DNA from: Mesorhizobium sp.
GTDB lineage: Bacteria; Pseudomonadota; Alphaproteobacteria; Rhizobiales; Rhizobiaceae
NCBI GenBank assembly: GCA_027492275.1
Contig: JAPUFC010000055.1
Span: 1 to 64,000, forward strand
Direction: 5' to 3'
Length of the DNA: 64,000 nucleotides
Made by a program: the position numbers and the translations under genes. Below are positions 17,731 to 27,900 of this stretch, piece by piece. Numbering within the stretch: position 1 is the first letter of the stretch; every line of letters begins with the position of its first letter. The notes below the pieces were generated by a model, which saw nothing but the letters and a program-made list of their open reading frames with translations, ran no database searches and was not told the DNA's origin.

Positions 17731-19158
17731 ATGCCCTGGTCAAGCCCTGCACGCCCTTCGACACGCCATGCCGCGCTCGGCCCGGATTTTTATGACGAGG
17801 TGCTGCCGGCGCGCTTCCCGAAACACGTCCTGCGCTTCCGCAACCAGCGCTGGGCCGAGCGCATCGGCGCGGGCGACCTGACGGACGCGGAGTGGATCGA
17901 TCATTTCGGCCGCTTCGAGCCCGTTCCGGGCAGCTTCGCGAAGCCGCTGGCGCTGCGCTATCACGGCCACCAGTTCCGCTCCTACAATCCCGAGCTCGGC
18001 GACGGGCGCGGCTTCCTGTTCGCCCAGCTTCACGATTTGAAGGACGGACGCCTGCTCGACCTCGGCACCAAGGGCAGCGGGCGCACGCCCTGGTCGCGCA
18101 CCGCCGACGGCCGGCTGACGCTGAAAGGAGGCGTGCGCGAGGTGCTGGCCACCGAGATGCTGGAGGCGCTGGGCGTCGACACCTCCAAGAGCTTCAGCCT
18201 GGTCGAGACCGGCGAGGCGCTGATGCGCGGCGACGAGCCCTCGCCGACGCGCGCCTCGGTGCTGGTCCGGCTCAGCCATTCGCACGTCCGCATCGGCAGC
18301 TTCCAGCGCCTGCTCTACCTCGACGAGCATGAGAACATCCTCAAGCTGATGGACCATGCGATCCGGACCTATATGCCGGAGGCCTGGGACGACGATGTCG
18401 CCGCGCGGGCGAAAAACTTCCTCGACGCGGTGGCGGCCCGGGTCGCGCGCACCGGCGCGGGCTGGATGCTCGCCGGCTTCGTCCATGGCGTGCTGAACAC
18501 CGATAACATCAACGTCACCGGCGAGAGCTTCGACTACGGCCCGTGGCGCTTCCTGCCCATGCTCGACCCGGCCTTTACCGCCGCCTATTTCGACGAGACC
18601 GGCCTCTATGCCTATGGACGGCAGCCCGACACGCTGCTGTGGAACCTGACGCGGCTTGCCGAGTGCCTGCTGCCTTTCGCGGAAAAGGCCGATCTGGAAA
18701 GCGCGCTCCAGAACTTCGCGCCTCTGTTCCAGCGGGAATTCGAGGCGGCGCTGCTGCGCCGGCTGGGCCTCACTCCGGGGGGCAAGGAGGCCGACGCCGC
18801 GCTGGCCTCCGGCTTCTGGCGCTTCATGAGCGGCAGCAAGGCCCCGTTCGAGCAGGTGCTGTTCGACTGGCACGGCGGAGGGGGAAACGGCGACAAGGCG
18901 CGGCGCGGCCCTGCCGCTTCGCTTTACGAATCACCCGCCTTCGCCGGCTTCGCGGAGGCGCTCGCGGCGCACGAGCCGGCGGCGGGCGCCCGGCTCGACC
19001 ACCCCTATTTCGCGCGCGAAAAACCCTGCACCATGCTGATCGAGGACGTCGAGGCGCTGTGGGAGCCAATCGCCGAGGCCGACGACTGGTCGGCCTTCGA
19101 GCGCAAGATCGTCGACATCAGGGAAATGGGCGACGCCTACTGCGCGCCGGCGGCCTGA
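17731..19158 (+). CDS. selO: SelO/YdiU family protein adenylyltransferase
   Basis: About 475 residues from ATG 17731 (an ATG at 17695 would add 12 residues). The pseudokinase fold of the UPF0061/SelO family is clear: RYHGHQFRSYNPELGDGRGFL near the N-terminus, GTKGSGRTPWSR in the nucleotide loop, LKGGVREVLATEML, and the metal-binding FVHGVLNTDNIN. SelO transfers AMP from ATP to Ser/Thr/Tyr of target proteins and is linked to redox stress. There is no Sec codon; a Cys five residues from the end (GDAYCAPAA) sits near where the C-terminal Cys or Sec of the family lies. The last 22 bp overlap the 3' end of ccmC on the other strand. Confidence 0.92.
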   Translation: MPWSSPARPSTRHAALGPDFYDEVLPARFPKHVLRFRNQRWAERIGAGDLTDAEWIDHFGRFEPVPGSFAKPLALRYHGHQFRSYNPELGDGRGFLFAQLHDLKDGRLLDLGTKGSGRTPWSRTADGRLTLKGGVREVLATEMLEALGVDTSKSFSLVETGEALMRGDEPSPTRASVLVRLSHSHVRIGSFQRLLYLDEHENILKLMDHAIRTYMPEAWDDDVAARAKNFLDAVAARVARTGAGWMLAGFVHGVLNTDNINVTGESFDYGPWRFLPMLDPAFTAAYFDETGLYAYGRQPDTLLWNLTRLAECLLPFAEKADLESALQNFAPLFQREFEAALLRRLGLTPGGKEADAALASGFWRFMSGSKAPFEQVLFDWHGGGGNGDKARRGPAASLYESPAFAGFAEALAAHEPAAGARLDHPYFAREKPCTMLIEDVEALWEPIAEADDWSAFERKIVDIREMGDAYCAPAA

Positions 19159-19910
19159 CGCTCCGCGCGCTGCGCCGCGACCTGACGCATCGCGGCCACG
19201 CGGCGACGCAGGATCTCGGCCTTCATCGCATAGAGATGCAGCGTCACGAACAGCAGCGTGAAGGCGACCGCCATCGACATCAGCGGCCACAGCATCGAGC
19301 CGTCGATGGTCGGGCCGTCGAGGCGGAACACGGAAGCAGGCTGGTGCAGCGTGTTCCACCAGTCGACCGAGAACTTGATGATCGGCAGGTTGACGACGCC
19401 GACCAGCGTGATGACCGCCGCCGCCCGCGCCGCCTTGCCGGGATCGTCGATGGCGCGCGTCAGCGCGATGATGCCGAGATAGATCAGGAACAGCACGAAG
19501 ACCGAGGTCAGCCGCGCGTCCCACACCCACCAGGTGCCCCACATCGGCTTGCCCCAGATCGAGCCGGTGGCGAGCGCCAGCGCGGTGAAGGTGGCGCCCA
19601 GCGGCGCGGCCGCCTTCAGCGCGACATCGGCCAGCGGATGGCGCCACACCAGCGTGCCCAGCGCCGACACCGCCATGATCGCGTAGCACATCATGGCCAG
19701 CCAGGCGAACGGCACATGGATGTACATGATCCGCACCGTGATGCCCTGCTGATAGTCCTCGGGCGCGCCGAAGGCGAGGCAGAGGCCGAAGGCGATCAGC
19801 AGGGCGGACAGGCCCGCCAGCCATGGCCCGACGGCCCCGACCAAGGCGAGGAAGCGGGTGGGATTGGCCAGCCGGCCAAAAAATCCGGCGCGCTCGGTAA
19901 GCTCGTTCAT
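19137..19910 (-). CDS. ccmC: Heme exporter/cytochrome c maturation protein CcmC
   Basis: A 257-residue integral membrane protein with about six membrane segments. It carries the tryptophan-rich heme-handling motif WGTWWVWDARLTS (about residues 123-135) and conserved His residues in MYIHVPFAW and TLHQPASV. CcmC binds heme in the inner membrane and loads it onto CcmE for cytochrome c biogenesis. It is usually encoded with ccmA, ccmB, ccmD and ccmG; none of these is adjacent here, since selO converges from the other side and ndvA lies upstream on the same strand 66 bp away. The protein itself looks complete. A small ccmD would normally follow, but the overlap with selO leaves no room for one. 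Confidence 0.93.
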   Translation of the reverse strand: MNELTERAGFFGRLANPTRFLALVGAVGPWLAGLSALLIAFGLCLAFGAPEDYQQGITVRIMYIHVPFAWLAMMCYAIMAVSALGTLVWRHPLADVALKAAAPLGATFTALALATGSIWGKPMWGTWWVWDARLTSVFVLFLIYLGIIALTRAIDDPGKAARAAAVITLVGVVNLPIIKFSVDWWNTLHQPASVFRLDGPTIDGSMLWPLMSMAVAFTLLFVTLHLYAMKAEILRRRVAAMRQVAAQRAERQAAGAQ

Positions 19911-19976
19911 CGCGCCTCAATAGACCGGCGCCGCGCCCGCCGCAATTCAACAGGCGGCGCGTGCGACCTCACCGCC

Positions 19977-21752
19977 TCAGGCCGCCCTCTCCTCGCGCGC
20001 CACATGGCTGTAGCGGCGCACCTCCTCGTCGGTGAGCAGCCCGCCTGCCCTGAGCAGCGCGGCGAAGCGGCCGTTGCGGCCGGACAGCTCGGCGAAGCCG
20101 CCCATTTCCATGATCCGCCCCTTGTCGAGGAAGATCACCAGATCGGCGTCGCGCACCGTGGTGAGGCGATGGGCGATGACGAAGGTGGTGCGGTTCCGGC
20201 GCAGCTTGTCGATGGCTTCCTTGACGCGCCCCTCCGTCTCGACGTCGAGCGCGCTGGTCGCTTCGTCCAGAACGAGGATGGGGGCGTCTTTGAGGATGGC
20301 GCGGGCGATGGCGATGCGCTGGCGCTCGCCGCCCGAAAGCTGGCTGCCGCGCTCGCCCGCCATCGTGTCGTAGCCCTTGGTCTTCTCGAGGATGAAGTCG
20401 TGCGCGGCCGCCGCTTCCGCCGCCGCGTGGATATCGCCGTAGGCGGCGGTCTCGCGGCCGATGCGGATATTGTCCTCGATGGTCCGGTTGAACAGGCCGG
20501 CGTCCTGGAACACGGTTGCGATCGCCTGCCGGATCGAGCGGCGCGTCACCGTCCTGGTATCGACGCCGTCGATCAGTATGCGTCCGTGCTGCGGCGTGTA
20601 GACCCGCTGCAACAGGTTGATGAGCGTCGTCTTGCCCGCGCCCGTCGGGCCGACGATGGCGACGGTCTGGCCCGGCAGCACCTCGAAGGAGATGTCCTCC
20701 ACGCCCTGCCCCGAATTCGGGAAGGAGAAGCCGACCTCCTCGAAGCGGACATGGCCCTTGATGTCCTGGAGATCGGCGAGGTCCGCCGGCTCCTCGCTGT
20801 CCTTGGCCTCGTCCTCGAGCTTGTAGAACTCCTCCAGCCGCACGCGGGCGTCGAAGATCTGGTTCACGAAGCCGGTGATCTGTTCCAGCCGGCTGATCAG
20901 CAGGGTGGCGAAGCCGGTGAAGGCGACCACGTCGCCGATGCGCATCTCGCCCATCGAGACGAGAAGCGCGCCGATCAGCAGCACGATCATCATCGACACG
21001 GTGGAGGCCAGCCGGTTGAGCGCGCTGGCCAGCGCCCACCAGTCCAGCACCGGGTTCTGCGCGTCGAGCAGCGCCCGCGCCTGCTCGCGCAGCGCCGACG
21101 CCTCATGCGTCACGCGGTTGTAGCTCTGCAGCACCGAGACGTTGCTGATCGAGTCGCTCACATGCCCGAAGACCTTGTGATAGTGCTGCTCGACCGCGCG
21201 CTGGCCGCTGGTGGTCCTGTTCATGACCAGCCGGTTGATGACGATGTAGCTGATGCCCAGCAGCACCAGCACCGCCGACATGCGCATGTCCAGCGCGAAG
21301 GCGGTCGGGATGAGCAGCATCATGGCGACGGCCGTCGCCAGATGCGTGCGCATGAACTCCAGCCAGAGCCCGAACAGGGATTCGACGGCGCGCAGCAGCG
21401 TGTGCAGCGTGTTCGACGTTCCCCGCTCGTGATGCCAGGAGAGCGGCATGGCGATGATGCGCTCGAAGGATTCGCACAGCACGCCGGCCCGGCGGGCATG
21501 CGCCACGCGATCCGCGCCGCGCGCCACCAGCACGAAAGCGACGATGTTGAAGGCGCCGAGGCTGGCCCACAGAAGCAGTGTCGGGACGATGTCGTTCCCG
21601 TCGGTGATCGCCTCGATGATGCGGCCGAACAGCACCGGCTCGGCGATCGTGATCACCGCCAGCGCGATGTTGGCGGCGCAGATCAGCGCGACGCGCTTCC
21701 GGTCGGCGCTCAGATAGCGAAGGGCTCGCCAGTAGACTTCCAGCAAAGACAC
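19977..21752 (-). CDS. ndvA: Cyclic beta-1,2-glucan ABC exporter NdvA/ChvA
   Basis: A 591-residue half-transporter with a GTG start at 21752 and AGGGG 7 nt upstream. The N-terminal ~320 residues form a six-helix ABC exporter membrane domain. The C-terminal ATPase has Walker A GPTGAGKTT (about residue 370), signature LSGGERQR, Walker B ILVLDEATSALD and the H-loop AHRLTT. The sequence has the features of NdvA/ChvA, and the gene lies directly downstream of ndvB in the same orientation with a 234-bp gap, so it may have its own promoter. NdvA exports cyclic beta-1,2-glucan from cytoplasm to periplasm, which matters for osmoadaptation and host interaction in rhizobia, agrobacteria and brucellae. 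Confidence 0.95.
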   Translation of the reverse strand: MSLLEVYWRALRYLSADRKRVALICAANIALAVITIAEPVLFGRIIEAITDGNDIVPTLLLWASLGAFNIVAFVLVARGADRVAHARRAGVLCESFERIIAMPLSWHHERGTSNTLHTLLRAVESLFGLWLEFMRTHLATAVAMMLLIPTAFALDMRMSAVLVLLGISYIVINRLVMNRTTSGQRAVEQHYHKVFGHVSDSISNVSVLQSYNRVTHEASALREQARALLDAQNPVLDWWALASALNRLASTVSMMIVLLIGALLVSMGEMRIGDVVAFTGFATLLISRLEQITGFVNQIFDARVRLEEFYKLEDEAKDSEEPADLADLQDIKGHVRFEEVGFSFPNSGQGVEDISFEVLPGQTVAIVGPTGAGKTTLINLLQRVYTPQHGRILIDGVDTRTVTRRSIRQAIATVFQDAGLFNRTIEDNIRIGRETAAYGDIHAAAEAAAAHDFILEKTKGYDTMAGERGSQLSGGERQRIAIARAILKDAPILVLDEATSALDVETEGRVKEAIDKLRRNRTTFVIAHRLTTVRDADLVIFLDKGRIMEMGGFAELSGRNGRFAALLRAGGLLTDEEVRRYSHVAREERAA

Positions 21753-21986
21753 GCAAATACCCCTATGGGTTTCTCATGGCGCACCGCACCATAAGATAGC
21801 ATCATCAATCCCTTCGCGACACAAACTTGCTCCTACATCCGCGGTTCCGAAACCACGAGCAACATAAAGCTACGGGTCGTAAACTGCCGTGATCGGCTAA
21901 CGGTTTGAGAAGTAAGCAAAAACGGCTTCGTTGCGGCGAAAAGATGGCGAAGGCCCGATTCCCGCGTTACCGCTATGGCTCGTGGG

Positions 21987-24900
21987 TCAACCCGGCAGCA
22001 ACACCAACAGCTCGACATCTCCCTTCGTTCCTATGTCGATCGCATTCCCTTCGACGCGCCGTCCGCCGGTCTCGATCGATGGCGCGGATACGCCTTCATC
22101 GTGGCGGACCTTGATGCGGTACGTCGCTTCTCCGTGCCGAAATGTCGCATCGTAGCCGTTCCACGAACGCGGAATGGCTGGCGCGACCGTCAGCCGTCCG
22201 TCCTCGACTCGGATGCCCAGGATGCTTTCCACCGCCGCGCGGTAGAGCCACCCGGCGGAGCCGGTGTACCACGTCCAGCCGCCCCGGCCGGCCTTGTCCG
22301 GCGCGGAATAGATGTCGGCCGATACGACATAGGGCTCCACCCTGTAGCGCTCGGCGGCCTGCCGGTCGAGCGCATGGTTCACCGGGTTGAGCATGGAGAA
22401 CAGCGCGTAGGCCTCCTCCGCCCGTCCCGCCTGCGCCAGCGCCACGACCATCCAGATGGCGGCATGCGTGTACTGGCCGCCATTCTCGCGCACGCCGGGC
22501 GGATAGGCCTTGATGTAGCCCGGCTCCTTGACCGTGTCGGCGAAGGGCGGCGTGAACAATTTGAGGATGCCGATTTCGCCATCGATCAGGTGATGCCGCG
22601 CCGATTCTAGCGCCTTGAGCGAGCGCTCCGGGTCGCCTTCCCCCGACAGCACGCTCCACGACTGGGCGATGGAATCGATCCGGCATTCCTCGGACGTCTT
22701 CGATCCGAGCAGCGTGCCGTCGTCATAGGTGCCGCGAATGTACCAGTCGCCGTCCCAGGCGTCGTCCTCCAGCGCCTGTTTAAGCCTGTCGGCATGGGAT
22801 TCCCATGCATCGGCCCGCTTCGCGTCGCCCTGCCCGCGGGCAATGGCGGAAAAATCGCGCAGCGTCTTCAGCAGGAACCAGCCGAGCCAGACGCTCTCGC
22901 CCTTGCCGCCCTCGCCGACGCGGTTCATGCCGTCGTTCCAGTCGCCGCCGAGGATCAGCGGCAGGCCGCGCGGGCTCGACCGCTCGACGGCGAGGTCCAG
23001 CGCGCGGGCGCAATGCTCGTAGAGGCTGACGCGCGTCTTGGACACTTCCGGCGTCATGAAGGAATCATGCTGGCCCTCAGCCAGCCGGTCGCCCTCGACG
23101 AAGGGCAGGTCCTCGGAAAGGATGCCGGCGTCGCCGGTGACCTGGATGTAGCGGTTGACCGCATAGCCCAGCCACACGACGTCGTCCGAGATCAGGGTGC
23201 GAACGCCGGCGCCCGTGCGCGGCAGCCACCAGTGCATCACGTCGCCTTCGGGGAACTGGCGCTGCGCCGCGTTGAGGATCTGGTCGCGCGCGAGCTGCGG
23301 CTCATGCAGGAGCAGCGCCAGCGTGTCCTGCAACTGGTCGCGGAAGCCGAACGCCCCGCTGGCCTGGTAGAAGGCCGAGCGGGCGCGGATGCGGCAGGCG
23401 AGGCTCTGATAGGGCAGCCAGTTGTTGACCAGCGGATCGAACGCCTTGTCGGGCGTCGAGACCTGGAGCTTGTCGAGGAAGCCGCGCCATTGCGCGTCGG
23501 TTTCGGCGCTGCGCTCCTCGAAGGATTTCGCGCGATGGCGCGAGACGAGCGCGGAGGCCTCGGCGGCCGAGCCTGCCTCGCCGAGCAGGAATTGCAGCAC
23601 GACCTCGCCACCCGACACGATCTCCACGTCGCGCGCCATGGCCGCACAGGGATCGTGGCCCGCCTCGACGCGACCGGACAGCGAAGCGCCGACGCGCACG
23701 GTCTCCGGCATCAGCACGTCGCCGCCGCCGAGGAACTCGCCCCGGTCCGCCGTGACCGACTGCGCCGGCGCATCCCCCGCCAGGAAGGCGACGCGGTCAC
23801 CGAAATCGAGGTGATAGGGGTTGCGCGCCATGAGCGCGCCCGTGTCGGCATCGAGCTCGGGCACGATCATCGGCGCGCTGCGCATGCGGTTCGTGCCGAG
23901 CACCCATTCCGCATAGGCATAGACGCGCAGCCGCGCCGTCATCGGGCCGGTGTTGCGGATGACGAGACGCGACACGCGGACGGCGTCGACGGGATCGACG
24001 AGCTGCGTCAGCTCGACGGCCAGCGAGCCGCGTTTGGCGCAATGCGTGATGACGCCCTGCCCGTAGCGGGCCTCGTAGGCGACGGACGGGTCGCGCGCCA
24101 CGCCGGCGAAGGGCGAGAACACGCGCCCGCTCGCCTGGTCGTGGAGATAGATCGCCTCGCCCGGCCGGTTGACCACCGGGTCGTTGGTCCATGGCGTGAG
24201 CTGGAAATCGCGGCTGTTGCGGCTCCAGGTGAAGCCGGCTCCCTCGGCTGACAAATGGAAGCCGAAATTGCCGTTGGCCACCACGTTGATCCACGGCTGC
24301 GGCGTGACGGTCCGCGCGCCGAGTCGCACGACGTAGTCGCGCCCTTCGCGGTCGAAGCCGCCGAAGCCGTTCCACATCGACAGGCCGTCGCCCGACGCCT
24401 CGACGCCGCCGCGCTGCGCGGGAACCGGCGCGGCCTCTCCGGCCGTGCCGGCTTGCGCTTCGGCCAATGTCTCCGCCTCGGCGAGCGCCGCCGCCTCGGC
24501 GCGCTCGATCTGGTCGAAGACGCGGCCGTTGCGCGTGTGCAGCACCACATAGGCGGCCGACAGCAGCGTGCGGTAGGAGACGTCGTCCATCAGGTCGCGG
24601 CGCACCGCGAAGATGTGCTGGCGCGGGCCGAGATCGCGGCCGCGATGGCGGCTGTTGTCGCACAGGCCTTCGATCGCCTGCTGCAGATCCTGCACGTAGG
24701 ACGACGCCTGCTCGTTGACCACGACGAAATCGAACACCAGGCCGCGCGCGCGCAGATATTCGTGGTAGCGCAGCGCCTGCGCGACGATCTCCAGGTCGGC
24801 CTGGTCGCCGATGCGGATCGCGAGGATCGGGAAGTCGCCCGAAATGCTCATCGGCCACAGCGCCGACTGCCGGCCGAGGCCGGCGGCGATGGTTTCCGCC

Positions 24901-27900
24901 GGCATCCTCAGATGCGGGCTCGGATAGATGAGATAGGCCGCGAGCTTCTGCACGTTGACGGCGTCGGACAGCGACAGGCCGATATGGCGCGTCTGCACCT
25001 GCGAGCGCGTCCAGGCGAGCATGGACTGGCGCGAGAAGCTGTCGGGATTGTCCAGCCGCGCGATGGCCGCGTCGATCTCGGGACGGCCCGAGGCGACGAT
25101 GGTCCAGAACACCAGCGTCACCTTCTTGTTAGCCGGCACGCGCACGCGGCGCCTGAGCGCGAACACGGGATCGAGCGTGAAGCCCTGCGCCCCCGACAGA
25201 TGCGCGCCGGGATCGAAGGCGGCGGCCTCGCCGAGCGTGCGGCCGCGGCCGATGAAGGCCCGCCGGTCGGTGTCCGCCTCCCCGTCGCGGGCCGCGCCGG
25301 AACCGACCGTCACGAAATGCGCCGCGTGGATCGACGCGTCGCTGGGCGCGCGCTTGCGGCGGCGCGCATGCACGATGCGCGCGTCCTGCGCGATCTCCGT
25401 CTCCACGAACATCTTGGAGAAGGCGGGATGGCTGCTGTCGGCGGCCTCCGGCGCCAGCACCAGCTCGCAGAAGGAGGTGACCTCGATCTGCCGGTCCGAC
25501 GGGCCGTCGTTGACGAGGGTGATGCGGCGCGCCTCGCCGTCGCCTTCGGACACCACGATGCACTCGACCTCGCTGCGCAGCGTGCCGACCGTCTTGATGA
25601 AGCTCGCCTTGTCGTCGCCGAAGATCACCTCGTTCTGCTCGTCGGGCGCGCGGCGCGGCTCGGCCGTGGCCGACCACCATTCGTTGGTGGCCAAGTCGCG
25701 CAGGAAGATGAAGCTTCCCTGCCTGTCCTCGCTCGGATCGGCCTGCCAGCGGGTCACGGCCAGCTCGTCGAAGCGGCTGCATCCCGTTCCCGTCGCCGTC
25801 AGCATCATCGAATAGCGGCCGTTCGACATGAGATTGGTGGATTTCAGCGCCTTCTCCGGCACCGCGATCTTGCGGATGTCGGAGCTCTGGCTGGTGACCT
25901 CCAGCGCCGGCCGTTCCTCGGCCTCCGTGCGCACCGGCGACACGACGATGGCGCGCGGCGCCTTCTCCTGCAAGAGCAGCTCCGCCGCCTCGATCACCGG
26001 ATCGCTGTGGAAGCGGTCGCGCATGCGCCCTTCGAACACGGCGTTGGCGACGGCCACGATCGACATGCCCTGATGGTGCGCCATGTAGTTGTAGACAACT
26101 GCGCACTCCGCGCCCTCCGGCACGCGCTCGGGCGTGTAGTCGACTGCGTCGTGGTAGCCGTAGCGGCCGAGCGCGCCGACGGCCCTCAGCCGGTCTAGGT
26201 TCTGCACCGCGTCGCGCGGCGAGAACTGCGCGGCCAGCACCGTGGCGTAGGGCGCGATGACCAGATTGTGGCCGAGCCCGCGCTTGAGGCCGAGCCCCGG
26301 CACGCCGAAATTCGTGTACTGATAGGTCAGTTCCGGGTCGCGCGCATTGTAGGCCGCTTCCGAAATGCCCCACGGCACGCGCTTCTGCCGGCCATATTGC
26401 ATTTGCCGCTTGATGACGAGATTGCTGGTCTGGTTTAGCAGCCCGCCCTGCGGCTCCTTCATCACCAGCGGCGGCATCAGGTACTCGAACATCGAGCCCG
26501 ACCACGACATCAGCGCGCCCTTGAAGCCGATCTGGACCACCGGACGGCCGAGCCGGAACCAGTGCTCGGTGGCGATGTCGCCCTTGGCGATGGCGAACAG
26601 GCTGGTCAGCCGCGCTTCCGAGGCCAGCAGATCGTAGCAGGCCTCGTCGAGCTGGTGCTCCTCCAGTCGGTAGCCGATGGACAGAAGCTTGCGCTCCTGC
26701 CGCAGCAGGAAGGAGAAATCCATCTCGAAGGCGAACTTGCGGGCGCGGTCGCGCAACTGGAGCAACCGCGTGCGCAGCGCCTGGATCGCCTGCTCGTCGG
26801 TGTGGGAATCCTGCAGATGCGCCTCGCAGGTCTCCTCCAGCCGCTGCGCCCACATGGACAGGACGCCGCTCTGCGCCGACTTCGCCTCCATGTCGATGGC
26901 GGTGGCGAGCTTGCGGATCTCGCCGGCGAGCACGGTGAGGTTGATGGTGCGGATCGACGCCATCTCCGGCTGCGTCTTCACGGTTTCCACCGCGCGGCGC
27001 ATGCCCTCGATGCGGTCGATCAGGCGCTGGCGCAGCGGGCGGAGCTGCCGGCGGTCGTCGGGCAGCTCCGAAAGGCTTTCGTCGAGGATCGAGACGCAGT
27101 CGAGGATGCCGTTGAAATCGCCCTGGATATGCACCGACGGCGCTTCCGCCCATTCCGAGCAGGCGGCGGCGACGGCGACCAGATGGCCTGCCAGATTGCC
27201 GCTGTCGACCGCCGAGATGTAGAACGGATGCAGCGGGTCGAGCGTGCGGGTCTCGTACCAGTTGTGCAGATGGCCGCGATAGCGGCGCATGCCCTCGATG
27301 GTCGTCATGGTGGCTTCGAGGCGGCCGATCGCCGTGTTGATGCCGATCCAGCCGAAATCGCGCGCCGACACCACGGACAGGAGATAGACGCCGATGTTGG
27401 TCGGCGAGGTGCGCGAAGCCACGACGGGCTTCGGCGTCTCCTGGAAATTGTCCGGCGGCAGATGGTTGTGCTCGGCGGTGGCGAATTCCTCGAAATAGGC
27501 CCATGTGCGCCGCGCGATCATGCGCAGCCGCACCGTGTCCTGCGGCGAGATGTGCAGCCGGTCCTCGGTCTCGGCCGAGCGGCTGATCAGCCAGGCGAAG
27601 GTGGGCGAGCCGATCCAGAACAGGGCGAAGAAGAAGGCGACGAAGGCGCCCGTCGAATCCGCCGCGACGGGAATGGCGAGGCCGACGATGCCGATGACGA
27701 TCGCGCTGTACATCAGCCGGTGATACGACCACAGATCGTTGCCGCCCGCCTTTTGCGCCTGCGAGGCGGTGCGCCATTCCAAAAGGTTCTGCCGCGAGAC
27801 GAACATGCGGTAGAGGGTGCGCACGATGGCGTCGGCCATCATCCAGGCCGAATGCGCGATCAGCACGACGCGAAGCACGACGGACGCCGTGCCGAAGGCG

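Noticed and set aside
18543-21794. A 1083-codon plus-strand open frame across selO, ccmC and ndvA
   Set aside because: It crosses three well-supported genes and has shadow-type His/Arg/Gln-rich composition.
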